A DNA stretch of 64,000 nucleotides from positions 84,661-148,660 of the forward strand of contig NZ_BMOC01000006.1 of NCBI RefSeq assembly GCF_014646875.1, read 5' to 3'. The stretch's first letter is position 1, and every line of letters starts with the position of its first letter. Position numbers and translations under genes: made by a program. Of the stretch, positions 1 through 9,394 are shown one piece after another. Below the pieces are notes generated by a model that searched no databases, had not been told where the DNA came from, and saw nothing but the letters and a program-made list of their open reading frames with translations. The stretch comes from Halobellus salinus. Lineage in GTDB: Archaea > Halobacteriota > Halobacteria > Halobacteriales > Haloferacaceae.

Positions 1-99
1 TGTTTGTCAGATAAAAAAGCGCTTCCCCGACGGTGGCGGCCGCGCGTTCGTCCGGTCCACCCGGGCAAGACAAAAGACCGCGGGCGACGAACCGAACGT

Positions 100-2289
100 A
101 TGAGCGCGGACGAGGGCCTCGAACTCACAGTTCGCGGGGCCGAAAAGCGGGACGCCGGCCGGGGGATCGCCCGGCTGCCGGAACCGGTCAGAAAGCGATT
201 GGGTGTCCTCAGCGGCGACACCGTGGTCGTCACAGGGGCGAGCGAGACCGTCGCGAAAGTGTGGCCTGCCGGCGGTGACACCCCCGACGACGCGATCTTG
301 GTCGACGCCGACACCCGGACGAACGCCGGCGCGAAGATCGGCGGCGTCGTCACGGTCCGGACGATCGACGTCGACGACGCCCGGTCCGTCACGCTGTCGA
401 TGCCCGACGACGTGGCGTTCGAAGACAACGAGCGCGCGGTCGAACTCATCAAGCGCGCGATCCGGGATCGACCGATCCAGCCCGGCGGCCAGATCCACTT
501 CGAGTCGTTGAGCGCCGATCCGTTCGTGGTGGGGGAGACCGCGCCGGACGGGATGGTCAGGGTCACCGACTCGACCGAACTGAAACTCTCCACAGAAGGC
601 CGCGTGAGCCGTGTCGTCTCCTCGATCGCGGGCAAAAACGAGAACGCGGACGCCCCCCCGGCCGGCGGATCCGACGACACGGGGGCCTCGCCGACGATCA
701 CCTACGAGGACATCGGCGGCCTCGACGAGGAACTCGACCTCGTGCGGGAGATGATCGAACTCCCACTCTCCGAACCGGAGGTGTTCGCTCACCTCGGGAT
801 CGACCCGCCGAAGGGCGTGCTGCTCTACGGGCCGCCCGGGACCGGCAAGACCCTGATCGCACAGGCGGTCGCCAACGAGGTGGACGCCACGTTCGTCGAC
901 GTCTCCGGCCCGGAGATCATGTCGAAGTACAAGGGCGAAAGCGAGGAGAAACTCCGCGAGAAGTTCGCCGAGGCGGGCGAGAACGCCCCGGCGATTGTCT
1001 TTTTCGACGAGATCGACTCCATCGCGGGCAAGCGCGACGACGACGGCGACGTCGAAAACAGAGTGGTCGGCCAGCTCCTGTCACTCATGGACGGTCTCGA
1101 CGCCCGCGGGGACGTGGTCGTGATCGGGGCGACCAACCGGGTCGACACCCTCGACCCCGCGCTGCGCCGCGGGGGCCGGTTCGACCGCGAGATCGAGATC
1201 GGCGTGCCCAACGAGCAGGGAAGACGGGAGATCCTCGACGTCCACACCCGGCGGATGCCGCTGGCCGACGACGTGGACACCGACCGGGTGGCGTCGCGAA
1301 CCCACGGGTTCGTCGGTGCGGACCTCGAATCGTTGGTGACCGAAGCAGCGATGGTGGCGCTCCGGCGCGGTCGCCGCGACGACGCTGACGCGCCGCTCAC
1401 GGGCCTGCGGGTGACCCGCTCGGACGTCGACGCCGCGATGGCGGCGGTCGACCCCTCCGCCATGCGGGAGTACGTCGCGGAGTCGCCCACGACCACGTTC
1501 GCGGACGTCGGCGGGTTGACAGAGGCCAAGCAAACGCTCGAACGCGCGGTGACGTGGCCGCTCACCTACGCCCCGCTGTTCGACGCGGCGGAGACGGACC
1601 CGCCGACCGGCGTCCTGCTCCACGGCCCCCCAGGGACCGGCAAGACGCTGTTGGCGCGGGCGATCGCGGGCGAGAGCGGCGTCAACTTCGTTCAGGTCGC
1701 CGGCCCCGAACTCCTGGACCGCTACGTCGGCGAGTCCGAAAAGGCGGTCCGAGAGGTGTTCGAGCGCGCCCGGCAGGCCGCACCCGCGATCGTGTTCTTC
1801 GACGAAATCGACGCGGTCGCGACCGATCGCGACGGCGCTGGCGCCGGCGGTGACTCCGGCGTCGGCCAGCGCGTGGTGTCCCAACTCCTGACCGAACTCG
1901 ACCGCGTCTCGGACCACCCCAATCTGGTTGTACTCGCCGCGACGAACCGGAAGGCCGCCCTAGATCCCGCGCTCCTCCGCCCCGGGCGGCTGGAGTCGCA
2001 CGTCCACGTGCCAGACCCCGACGACGCGGCCCGCCGGGAGATCCTCGATGTTCACCTCGACGGCCGGCCGGTCGCCGATGATGTCGATCGCGACGACCTC
2101 GCGGCGCGGACCGGGGGGCTCTCGGGCGCCGACATCACGGCCGTGGTTCGGGAGGCGTCGATGCGCGCGATTGAGGACGTCGCAGGGGCTTACGATGGCG
2201 AGGTCGCGAACGACCACGCCGACGAGGTGGTGGTGACGCCGGATCACTTCGAGGCGGCGCTGAAGCGGGTGGGGTCGTCTGGCGGGTGA
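100..2289 (+). CDS. cdc48: Cdc48/VAT-type AAA+ ATPase
   Basis: A 729-residue double-AAA+ protein of the CDC48/p97/VAT family, a cytoplasmic ring-shaped unfoldase that feeds substrates to the proteasome in archaea. Residues 1 to about 170 form the substrate-binding N domain (double-psi barrel plus CDC48_2 part). The first ATPase domain has Walker A GPPGTGKT at 244-251 and Walker B FFDEID at 301-306; the second has GPPGTGKT at 509-516 and FFDEID at 566-571, so both rings look active. The frame runs open for another 32 Arg-rich codons upstream, but the ATG at 100 opens the conserved N domain. It converges on the helicase gene that follows. Haloarchaea carry several paralogues, and which one this is cannot be told here. 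Confidence 0.95.
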   Translation: MSADEGLELTVRGAEKRDAGRGIARLPEPVRKRLGVLSGDTVVVTGASETVAKVWPAGGDTPDDAILVDADTRTNAGAKIGGVVTVRTIDVDDARSVTLSMPDDVAFEDNERAVELIKRAIRDRPIQPGGQIHFESLSADPFVVGETAPDGMVRVTDSTELKLSTEGRVSRVVSSIAGKNENADAPPAGGSDDTGASPTITYEDIGGLDEELDLVREMIELPLSEPEVFAHLGIDPPKGVLLYGPPGTGKTLIAQAVANEVDATFVDVSGPEIMSKYKGESEEKLREKFAEAGENAPAIVFFDEIDSIAGKRDDDGDVENRVVGQLLSLMDGLDARGDVVVIGATNRVDTLDPALRRGGRFDREIEIGVPNEQGRREILDVHTRRMPLADDVDTDRVASRTHGFVGADLESLVTEAAMVALRRGRRDDADAPLTGLRVTRSDVDAAMAAVDPSAMREYVAESPTTTFADVGGLTEAKQTLERAVTWPLTYAPLFDAAETDPPTGVLLHGPPGTGKTLLARAIAGESGVNFVQVAGPELLDRYVGESEKAVREVFERARQAAPAIVFFDEIDAVATDRDGAGAGGDSGVGQRVVSQLLTELDRVSDHPNLVVLAATNRKAALDPALLRPGRLESHVHVPDPDDAARREILDVHLDGRPVADDVDRDDLAARTGGLSGADITAVVREASMRAIEDVAGAYDGEVANDHADEVVVTPDHFEAALKRVGSSGG

Positions 2290-2325
2290 ACCGTCTCGGG
2301 GTCAAGCCCCGTGGCATTCGCCTCA
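2288..2325. repeat. Terminal-type palindrome, IS200/IS605-like remnant
   Basis: Between the converging genes lies CGGGG-TCAAG-CCCCG (2297-2311) followed by GTGGCATTCGCCTC. The stem, loop and flank resemble the terminal hairpins of haloarchaeal IS200/IS605 (IS1341-type) elements; a closely similar hairpin occurs at 63851-63871. No transposase is left. It may now act as a transcription terminator for one or both converging genes. Confidence 0.45.
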
Positions 2326-2340
2326 AACAGCCTGTAAAAG

Positions 2341-5193
2341 TCAGTCCCAGAACGACTGCGTCCGGGCGTACTGCCGCTCCTGTGTGAGAATGTCACGGTA
2401 GAAGTCCCGTTCGTCCTCGCGGAGTTTTCCGATGATCCGCGCTGCGGTTTGTGGGCCAACCCCGCGAGCAGCCAAGGCGATCACCGCCTGTTTGCCGTGG
2501 CTCTGGACCAAACTCGCGGAGCGGTAGGCCCGCTTCACCAACCGTTCGGCCTCGTCGTCGCGGTCGTGTGCCCTGACTGCGGCGACGGTCTCCTCGTCCC
2601 AGGGGTTCAGACACGCGACCCGGGTCGCGCCGCACTCCGGACACTCGGGCTGGTCACGGACGCGGCGCACTTTGCTTTTGCGTTCCCAGTCGGTGCAGTG
2701 GAGGCACAACAACCGCACCCGGTCGTCGTGGATCCGGTCTCGAACCGTCTCGATCACGCTCGCGTCGGCGTTCTCGGGAACGACCAACTCCCGGCCGCTG
2801 GAGCGGCCACCGGTCCCGACAGGGGTGCGCTCGCGGGCGACCGCCAGAGAAACCGACCCCGCCGTCCCGTGGAGGTCCGAAAGCAACGACGCGGCGGCGT
2901 CGCCCGCGAGGTCGACGTGGAAGACCTCTCTGAGGGCTTCATCGTAGACGGGCGTGTCTTCCAGGGCGGCGAGCAGCCGGTCGGCGCCGAAGCGTTCCCG
3001 CCCCTGGTACCGCTTGAGCGCACCGAACTTCGCGGCGACCTGCGCGAGCGTGAACTTCAGCGCGTCGGAGTTCCGGAGCGCGAGTTCGAGCGTCGGCTCA
3101 ACGTGCTCGGGTTGGGTCGTCTCCAGTACGTCGACCACGTCGCGGGCGGAGGCCCGCGATGGAACCTCGAGTTCGATCCGGTACGGGGAGACATCCATCC
3201 CGACCGACGACCCGGTACGCTGGCCCACGAGCGCGGCGAGTAACCGACCAAACGTCTCGTTGATCCGGTGACCGTGGGTGCTGTTGAGCACGACCGTCCG
3301 GGCGCGCCCCTCAACGACGAACCGGTCGGCCGTCGGGATCGGGTACCCCGCATCGACCTGCCGCTCGATCGGCTCCAACGCGGCTGAGAGGGTGTGCGTG
3401 TCGGTCGGGTACCGCGACAAGAAGTCGGCGGCGACCCCGTCGCGGTCGGCACCGCGTTCGAACTGGTCGGCGGCGACCTCGCGGATCTCGCCGACTTCCC
3501 GGGCGACGTGGGCGGGGACGGGGATCTCCGAGCCGGTCCAGGAGGGCACCTCGCCGCTGGGGTCCTCGATCGGGGTGACGTTCACCCTCGTCTCGTCGTC
3601 GTCGATGTCGTTGATCCGCCACATCTCCCCGCGCTGGACGAACGCCGCCCCGGGTTCGGCGAAGTTGACGACGAACCGCTCATCGAGCGTTCCGATCTGC
3701 CCCCGCGAGGAGATGTCGTGGACCTCGTAGGTCTCCTCGTCGGGGATCATGGAGAGATTGGCGTAAAAATACTGCCAGGTGCCGCCCGATTTCTCCAACT
3801 GGTCCCGCTCCTCGTCGAGCCACACCAGCCGGTTCTTCGACAGCTCCCGGACGACCCGGCGGAACGTCTCTTCGTCGAGGTCCGCGAAAGGATACGCCGC
3901 GGTCACGAGGTCGTACGCGCGCCGCGCCGACACCTCACCCTCGTCCATCACGACTCCAACGATCTGGTTCGCGACCGTATCGAGGCTGGCGTGGTGGATC
4001 CGCGCGGGTTCGACCTCACCCGCCACGGCTCGGCGGGCGATCGCGAGCGCCTCCAGGGTGTCGTCCGGCGAGGAGGTTACGAGCGTCCCGCGGGAGACCT
4101 CGTCCCGGCGGTGGCCCGCGCGGCCGACCCGCTGGAGCAGGCGGGCGACCTCGCGGGGGCTGCCGTACTGGACGACGTGGTCGACCCGGCCAACGTCGAT
4201 CCCGAGTTCCATCGAGGAGGTACACACCAACGCGTCGAGATCACCCGTCTTGAACCGCTCTTCAACGTCGATCCGGACGTCCTTCGAGAGCGACCCGTGG
4301 TGGACCTCGATCGGGTCACCGAGCGTTTTGAACCGCGAGCCCAGCGCCTCGGCGGTCTGTCGGGTGTTGACGAACACCAGCGTTGACTCGTGGTCGCGCA
4401 CAATGTTGCGGACGAGTCGGACGTGGCTCGCGATGGTGGCGTCGGTCGCGAGTTCGCCCGCCAACCGCTCGTCTTCGGGTGTCACCTTGGGGTGGACGAC
4501 TTCGAACTCGACTTCGCTGCCGGCATCCACCTCAACGACCTCAAAGCCGCGGTCGCCCGTGAGGAACTTCCCGACTTCCGTGGGTGACCCGACCGTCGCC
4601 GAGAGCCCGATCCGCTGGAAGGGCCCCGAAAGCGCCCGGAGTCGCTCCAGCCCGATGGTCAGTTGGGCGCCTCGCTTCGCGGATGCGAGTTCGTGTACCT
4701 CGTCGACAACGACGTGGCGGACGTCCGACAGCGCCGCCCGGAGCTTCCTGCCGGTCAGCATCGCCTGGAGCGTCTCGGGCGTGGTCACAAGCACGTCCGG
4801 CGGGTCGTCGGCCTGCTTCGACCGCTGGTACTGCGTGGTGTCGCCGTGGCGCACGTCGATCTCGATGTCCAGCGTCGACCCCCACCACTCCAGTCGCTCG
4901 CGCATATCGCGGTTCAGCGCCCGCAGCGGCGTGATGTACAGCGCCGACAGCCCCTCGCGGTCCTCGGGGTCGGCGCGGACGATGGCGTCGAACACCGGAA
5001 GCATCGCAGTCTCGGTCTTTCCGGTCCCGGTGGGGGCGATCACCAGGGCGTTCCGGCCGGTCGAAAGCGGCGGGATTGCCCGGCGCTGCGGCTCCGTCGG
5101 GGTCTCGAACCCCCGCTCCGAGAGCGCTGCACGGACCGCGCTGCCGAGGCTCGCGAACGCGTCCATTCCGCGCGAGGCGGACCGGTCTGTCAT
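2341..5193 (-). CDS. lhr: Lhr-type DEAD/DEAH helicase
   Basis: A 950-residue superfamily 2 helicase of the archaeal Lhr group, a DNA translocase linked to repair and recombination. Walker A APTGTGKT is at 53-60 and the DEVH box at 164-167, followed by the second RecA domain with the LLQRVGRAGHRR motif. A long Lhr-specific region follows, and near residue 840 a zinc-binding motif with two Cys pairs (CLHC and CPEC). The C-terminal part is helix-hairpin-like (ALAARGVGPQTAARII). The frame extends 19 codons further upstream, but ATG 5193 begins family-like sequence (MTDRSASRGMDAF) and is preferred. It stands alone, converging with the Cdc48 gene. Confidence 0.93.
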   Translation of the reverse strand: MTDRSASRGMDAFASLGSAVRAALSERGFETPTEPQRRAIPPLSTGRNALVIAPTGTGKTETAMLPVFDAIVRADPEDREGLSALYITPLRALNRDMRERLEWWGSTLDIEIDVRHGDTTQYQRSKQADDPPDVLVTTPETLQAMLTGRKLRAALSDVRHVVVDEVHELASAKRGAQLTIGLERLRALSGPFQRIGLSATVGSPTEVGKFLTGDRGFEVVEVDAGSEVEFEVVHPKVTPEDERLAGELATDATIASHVRLVRNIVRDHESTLVFVNTRQTAEALGSRFKTLGDPIEVHHGSLSKDVRIDVEERFKTGDLDALVCTSSMELGIDVGRVDHVVQYGSPREVARLLQRVGRAGHRRDEVSRGTLVTSSPDDTLEALAIARRAVAGEVEPARIHHASLDTVANQIVGVVMDEGEVSARRAYDLVTAAYPFADLDEETFRRVVRELSKNRLVWLDEERDQLEKSGGTWQYFYANLSMIPDEETYEVHDISSRGQIGTLDERFVVNFAEPGAAFVQRGEMWRINDIDDDETRVNVTPIEDPSGEVPSWTGSEIPVPAHVAREVGEIREVAADQFERGADRDGVAADFLSRYPTDTHTLSAALEPIERQVDAGYPIPTADRFVVEGRARTVVLNSTHGHRINETFGRLLAALVGQRTGSSVGMDVSPYRIELEVPSRASARDVVDVLETTQPEHVEPTLELALRNSDALKFTLAQVAAKFGALKRYQGRERFGADRLLAALEDTPVYDEALREVFHVDLAGDAAASLLSDLHGTAGSVSLAVARERTPVGTGGRSSGRELVVPENADASVIETVRDRIHDDRVRLLCLHCTDWERKSKVRRVRDQPECPECGATRVACLNPWDEETVAAVRAHDRDDEAERLVKRAYRSASLVQSHGKQAVIALAARGVGPQTAARIIGKLREDERDFYRDILTQERQYARTQSFWD

Positions 5194-5275
5194 CGCTACT
5201 ACTACCGGCGCGACGGGATTAAGCCCGACGTTCCGAAGCCTACGGTTCAAATACCGCGGCGTCCCGTCGACGCGT

Positions 5276-5449
5276 ATGTGTCCCTACCGGAGCTTCTGGA
5301 TCGCGGTCCTCGCGTACGGCGCGTTGTCGGCGGTGGCCGCCCTGCCCCCGACCGGCCCCGCGTCGGCAATCGGCGGCGTCGCGGGCGTCCTCGTCGCCGT
5401 CAGCGATGGGTACGCGCTCCTTCGCCCCGATCGCGTCTGGGGGCCGTAG
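5276..5449 (+). CDS. Small membrane protein, possibly frameshifted
   Basis: A 57-residue protein with two hydrophobic stretches (about 7-24 and 28-46), divergent from the helicase gene. I do not recognise the family. The frame ends at TAG 5447 just after a run of five G. In the +1 frame, the bases straight after encode a further hydrophobic stretch (AAVSSAALYAGITALGAV) that stops at 5525. Loss of one G would join the two into an 84-residue protein. The gene may therefore be frameshifted, or a sequencing error may be present. No other start fits as well as this ATG. Confidence 0.5.
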   Translation: MCPYRSFWIAVLAYGALSAVAALPPTGPASAIGGVAGVLVAVSDGYALLRPDRVWGP

Positions 5450-5541
5450 GGGTGGAACCCCTGTCCCCGCGGCGGTCAGCAGCGCCGCGCTCTACGCGGG
5501 TATCACCGCCCTCGGCGCCGTCTGATCCACCCACCCCACGG

Positions 5542-6360
5542 CTACACCGTCCGATACGGCCCCAGCCGCGTCCCGTCGAGCAGGTACGCGTCGGTCCGGT
5601 CGTCGACGAGCGCGTCGGGGAGGAACGGTGCGAGAAGGCCCTGCCCATCGACGTTCACCCAGGTACCGCCCGAGCGGTCGTTGAACGCGGGAAAGACAAC
5701 CAGGTCGGGGTCGTGCCACGCCAACGCGGCGACGTTGACGCCCCAGTGGTCGGCGAACGGCTCGGGGTGGAGTGGTCCGCGGAGCCACGCCCGTTCCTTC
5801 CGCCCGCCACCGACGCTGTCTTCCAGCCGCACGGCAGGGTGCTCGTGGCCGACGCAGAGCACGTTGCCCGCAAGCACGTCCCGTGTGGGCCACGTGTGAC
5901 CGTGAGCGAACCCGACACGCCCCAGTCTGGTCCCCCCGGTGTCCGCGAGGGTGAACCCGTCCTCGCCCGCGAACCGCTCGGCGACGCCGGTATCGTGGTT
6001 GCCCGGAACCAGTGTCACCGGGACGCGGTCGAGTAGGGCGCCCAGAAGGTCGTCGAGTTCGTCGGCCTCCGCGCCGTCGGCGCCGCCGACGCGGTGGCCG
6101 AGATCACCGAGGGCAACGAGGTGATCCGCGTCAGTCCGGTCAAGCAGGCCGAGCAGCCGGATTCGGCGGAGGTCCGCGCTGCTCTCGAGTTCCACACCCC
6201 GCTCGTACCGGAGTCCGGCCTCGATCCCGGCGTGGTAGTCGGCGACGACCAACGCGACGCCGTCGCCGGTCCGGACCGTTGCAGCGGGATCACCGAGGAT
6301 CGGCTCGACCAGCGGGCCGGAGTCCGGCGACCCGGTCGCAAACCCCGTCGTATCGGACAT
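5542..6360 (-). CDS. RPA-associated metallophosphoesterase (COG1407 type)
   Basis: A 272-residue calcineurin-like phosphoesterase. The metal-binding motifs are all present in order: DYHAG near residue 54, GDLGHR near 99, GNHD near 140 and GHEHPA near 185. Related proteins are encoded with archaeal RPA genes and were named RPA-associated phosphoesterases; the substrate is unknown. The ATG at 6360 shares one base with the stop codon of the COG3390 gene upstream, so it is the third gene of a translationally coupled RPA operon. The in-frame codons before 6360 lie inside the upstream gene and are not conserved-looking. Confidence 0.9.
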   Translation of the reverse strand: MSDTTGFATGSPDSGPLVEPILGDPAATVRTGDGVALVVADYHAGIEAGLRYERGVELESSADLRRIRLLGLLDRTDADHLVALGDLGHRVGGADGAEADELDDLLGALLDRVPVTLVPGNHDTGVAERFAGEDGFTLADTGGTRLGRVGFAHGHTWPTRDVLAGNVLCVGHEHPAVRLEDSVGGGRKERAWLRGPLHPEPFADHWGVNVAALAWHDPDLVVFPAFNDRSGGTWVNVDGQGLLAPFLPDALVDDRTDAYLLDGTRLGPYRTV

Positions 6361-8051
6361 CAGATGGCTTTCAGCCGTCCCTCGGCGGGTTCGTAGCATT
6401 TCCCGCCCATCAACGCGTCCTGGATTGCGGACTCCACCGCGTCGGGGTCAACGCCGTGTTTCTCGACAACTGTCTCCACGACAGCCTCCTGGTCTGCGCC
6501 GTCACCATCGTCGAGATCGTTCATAACCTCGACGGCGGTCGTTTCGAGGTCGATGTCGGCGGCCGCATCGGGCGCCTTGATATCAGTGTCGGCGGCCGCA
6601 TCAGGCGCCTTGATATCAGTGTCGGCGTCGCTCCCGGTGTCCGCCGCCCCCTCGGGGCTTGCTTCGGTGGTCGGCTCCGTTTCGATGCCGGGAGATGAGG
6701 GTGACGCCTCAACGTCGGCCGCGGTGTCGCCCTCGGCCGCCGCGGCCGCCTCAGCTTCGAGGTCGTCGACGTCCGGCACGTCGATGTCGGCCTCCCCGGG
6801 GTCGTCCACCTCGTTGCCGGTGGCGAACTCGGTTCCGTACTCGGATTCGACCTCGGCGCGCTCCGCCTCGTCGAGTTCGTACACATCCGATTCGTCCGGG
6901 GGGTCTCCGGCGCCAAAGTCGCCGAGGTCGTCGGCGTCCTGGTCGGAACCGCGGTCCGTATCGCCGGCGTCATCCGCCGACATCGACAGTTCGGAGGCTG
7001 CGGGGTCGGACGCCGTCGCGTCCGGCTGTCCGGGCTCCGCGGCGGTGTCCGCCGACCCCGACTCTTGAGCCGCCGTCGTCGTCGCCGCGGCGTCCGCCGT
7101 GTGGTCGGCTGTCGCATCCGCGGTCGAACCGTTGTCGGCGTCCGCCGCGGCGTCCGAACCGGTCTCAGGCCCCATCGTGGTCGCAGCATCGACACCGTCG
7201 GCCGCGTGGCCTCCGACGTCGGGACGGCTAGACTCCGGTGTCCCCCCGGCGGAATCGACCGACGTGTCGCCGGACTCCGGTGTCCCCCCGGCGGAATCGA
7301 CCGACGTGTCGCCCGGTTCGAGCGATGCTGCGGGGACTTCCGGGAGCGCCCCGAGTTCGCCCGGTCCGGACTCATCGGGGGCGACGTCGAGCGTTTCGAC
7401 GGTGTCGCGGTCGCCGGCGACGAGTTCCAGCGCCTGGACTGTGAGTGTGCGGACCGCCTCGAGGTAGTGTTCGGTCGGTCGGTAGTGGTCGATCGCGAGC
7501 GCGACGCCGCTGGCGTGTGCCGCGTCGACGCCGCGGGACTCAAGCGCCGTCCGAAGATCATCGGCGCGAGCGTCGATGTCGAGCGCCGCGGCCATCGTCG
7601 CAATCCGATCGAGCGTGTCGACGGCGGCAGCGACGACCCACCGGTCGCGGGTGTCGGCGTCGACTTCGGTGAGGCTCTCGGGACGGACCGAGGTGAAGAT
7701 GCGGTCGGAGTCTTCGGGCTGGTAGGTCCGGCCCTTCCCGGTGATTGAGACGAAACACGGCGGGGTCGCCCGTTCGAGGAACGCCGCGGCGTCGGGCTGA
7801 TACTGGCCGGCGTAGGTCACGAACGCCCCGGTCGGATCCGCGATCCGACCCCGGAGCGCGTCGTCGTTGACCGCCTCGACCGTGGTGAGCGCGCCGGCTG
7901 CGAACACCCGGTTAACCCGGGCGCCGGTCGGCGTCACCACGTAGTTGGGCGCGCGCTCCTCGTCGCTCTCCGAGTACGAGAGCGTGGCGTCGTTGAACTC
8001 CGCGGCGAAGACCCGCCGGGCTACCTCCCGCTCTTGGATCTCGTCGCTCAT
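6360..8051 (-). CDS. RPA-associated protein (COG3390 family)
   Basis: A 563-residue partner of haloarchaeal RPA. Residues 1 to about 230 are the folded COG3390 domain that co-occurs with single-OB RPA genes (MSDEIQEREVARRVFAAEF start, then an OB-like part with YAGQYQPDAAAFL). Residues about 240-500 are a long acidic low-complexity linker rich in Asp, Ala, Thr and Ser. A short folded C-terminus near 510-563 resembles the RPA32-type winged helix found at the end of this family. ATG 8051 overlaps the RPA stop codon by four bases (ATGA). The linker carries two in-frame tandem duplications (6555-6620 and 7231-7314), so its length is probably variable between strains. Confidence 0.9.
   Translation of the reverse strand: MSDEIQEREVARRVFAAEFNDATLSYSESDEERAPNYVVTPTGARVNRVFAAGALTTVEAVNDDALRGRIADPTGAFVTYAGQYQPDAAAFLERATPPCFVSITGKGRTYQPEDSDRIFTSVRPESLTEVDADTRDRWVVAAAVDTLDRIATMAAALDIDARADDLRTALESRGVDAAHASGVALAIDHYRPTEHYLEAVRTLTVQALELVAGDRDTVETLDVAPDESGPGELGALPEVPAASLEPGDTSVDSAGGTPESGDTSVDSAGGTPESSRPDVGGHAADGVDAATTMGPETGSDAAADADNGSTADATADHTADAAATTTAAQESGSADTAAEPGQPDATASDPAASELSMSADDAGDTDRGSDQDADDLGDFGAGDPPDESDVYELDEAERAEVESEYGTEFATGNEVDDPGEADIDVPDVDDLEAEAAAAAEGDTAADVEASPSSPGIETEPTTEASPEGAADTGSDADTDIKAPDAAADTDIKAPDAAADIDLETTAVEVMNDLDDGDGADQEAVVETVVEKHGVDPDAVESAIQDALMGGKCYEPAEGRLKAI
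6555..6620. repeat. 33-base tandem duplication in the RPA-partner linker
   Basis: Two copies of a 33-base unit (6555-6587, 6588-6620) with a single mismatch. In frame it duplicates the 11-residue peptide TDIKAPDAAAD in the COG3390 protein. Confidence 0.9.
7231..7314. repeat. 42-base tandem duplication in the RPA-partner linker
   Basis: Two copies of a 42-base unit (7231-7272, 7273-7314), identical except for the last base. In frame it duplicates the 14-residue peptide GDTSVDSAGGTPES. Confidence 0.9.
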
Positions 8052-9322
8052 TGTCGCACCTCCCTCAGACGGTCGGCTGCGAGTCCTGCGGGGTCGTCGC
8101 CGGTTCGCTCGAACTCGGTCGCTTCGAGGTTCGCGCCGTAGTCGTCGACCGAGAGGTTCCCGCGCACCCGATACTCCCGGCCCACGATCCGCTCGCGGAT
8201 CTCGTCGGCGACAACTTTCTTGTCCATCGCGTCGCGGGCGGCGGTCATGGCCTCGGCCATCGTTCCGTCGTAGACCAACTCGGTGAGGTCGCGGCCGAGC
8301 ATCGCAGTCACCGTCCCGGTACCGTCGTCGACGATCGCTTTCACGCGCATATCGTCCTCGCCGTCGACGTCGCCGTGTGCGCGGCACTGGCCGTTCTGGA
8401 GCACCCGCCCGCAGTCGGGACACCGCTCGATCAGTCCCGAACCGTCCCGGACCTCGAGGACGTTGCCGACAACCTCGACGTCGAACAGGCCCCCAGCGCC
8501 GACGGCCTCCCCGATCGGGAGTCGCGTCGCGTCGTCGTCAACGTCGACCGAGCGGCCCAGCGGGGTGACGGTGGTGTACTCCGAGAGGTTCACCTGCGGG
8601 ACGCCCCGGAACTCCCGGACGTACACCTCCTCGAAGCGGTGTTCCGACTCCTCCCGGAGTTCGGGGCGGGCCGCCCAGTCGGTGAAGGGGAGCCGCCCGC
8701 TCTCGTCGGCAACGACACCCGACCGAATGGTGGTATCCCCGTTACGACCGTCGATGACGCGCTCTTCCGATTCGATGACTTCGACCTCAACGTTGCGGCC
8801 GCGGTCGCCCGCCCGCAGATCCACGAGGCCGGTGTCGCCGCCGACCTCGTAGGGAACCTCCACGGGCGTCGTCTCGATGGCGACCGTCGAAGACTGGCCG
8901 ATATTGAGCTCGGGTTCGCCGTCCCACTCCCGGACGCCGGCGTTACCGACGGTGATGGAGTCGCCGGGTTGGAACCCGAAATCTTCCCACGCGGTGTAAG
9001 AGATCCGGCCGGTTTCGTCGGCGAACTCCCCCTCCCGGATTGTCTGCTCGTCGCCCTGATACCGGATCGACCGGCGGCCGACCGAGAGTACGCGGACGGT
9101 CACGGTGACGTTACCGTCTCCGGTGGTGACGTCGTCGATGTCTTTCGTGGTGGGCGCCGCGTCGTTGCCGCCACCACCGCCGTGTTTCCGGCGGATGCTC
9201 TGTTTGGCCTCGTCGACGGGCACACTGTACGACAGCAGATTCTCCAAGTCGTCTTTGACCTCCGCTTTGTCAACACCGAGGGCGGAGGCGAGTTCCTCGG
9301 CGTGATCGTCTACGTCCATCAT
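8048..9322 (-). CDS. rpa: RPA single-stranded DNA-binding protein
   Basis: A 424-residue replication protein A of the OB-fold plus zinc-finger type. A short helical N-terminus (DDHAEELASALGVDKAEV) is followed by OB folds at about 63-150, 172-255 and 275-345. The last one carries a C-x2-C-x8-C-x2-H zinc site (C301, C304, C313, H316). It coats ssDNA during replication and repair. Two consecutive ATG codons (9322 and 9319) are both possible starts. A TTTTTATC box about 25 bases upstream suggests a leaderless transcript. It is the first gene of the operon with the COG3390 partner and the phosphoesterase. Confidence 0.94.
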   Translation of the reverse strand: MMDVDDHAEELASALGVDKAEVKDDLENLLSYSVPVDEAKQSIRRKHGGGGGNDAAPTTKDIDDVTTGDGNVTVTVRVLSVGRRSIRYQGDEQTIREGEFADETGRISYTAWEDFGFQPGDSITVGNAGVREWDGEPELNIGQSSTVAIETTPVEVPYEVGGDTGLVDLRAGDRGRNVEVEVIESEERVIDGRNGDTTIRSGVVADESGRLPFTDWAARPELREESEHRFEEVYVREFRGVPQVNLSEYTTVTPLGRSVDVDDDATRLPIGEAVGAGGLFDVEVVGNVLEVRDGSGLIERCPDCGRVLQNGQCRAHGDVDGEDDMRVKAIVDDGTGTVTAMLGRDLTELVYDGTMAEAMTAARDAMDKKVVADEIRERIVGREYRVRGNLSVDDYGANLEATEFERTGDDPAGLAADRLREVRQ

Positions 9323-9394
9323 CACGGTCGTACGTCCGCCCGGGATAAAAAGGATCGGCGGCTCGGGGTCGGACACCGTCGGCCGAACCGTGGC

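Noticed and set aside
1..99. TTG start at base 4 for the Cdc48 gene
   Set aside because: The 32 extra codons are Arg/Pro-rich and do not resemble the N domain; ATG 100 fits the family.
3779..5275. Ser/Arg-rich plus-strand frame of about 500 codons
   Set aside because: Shadow of the Lhr helicase; only the part from ATG 5276 lies outside that gene and was kept as a small membrane protein.
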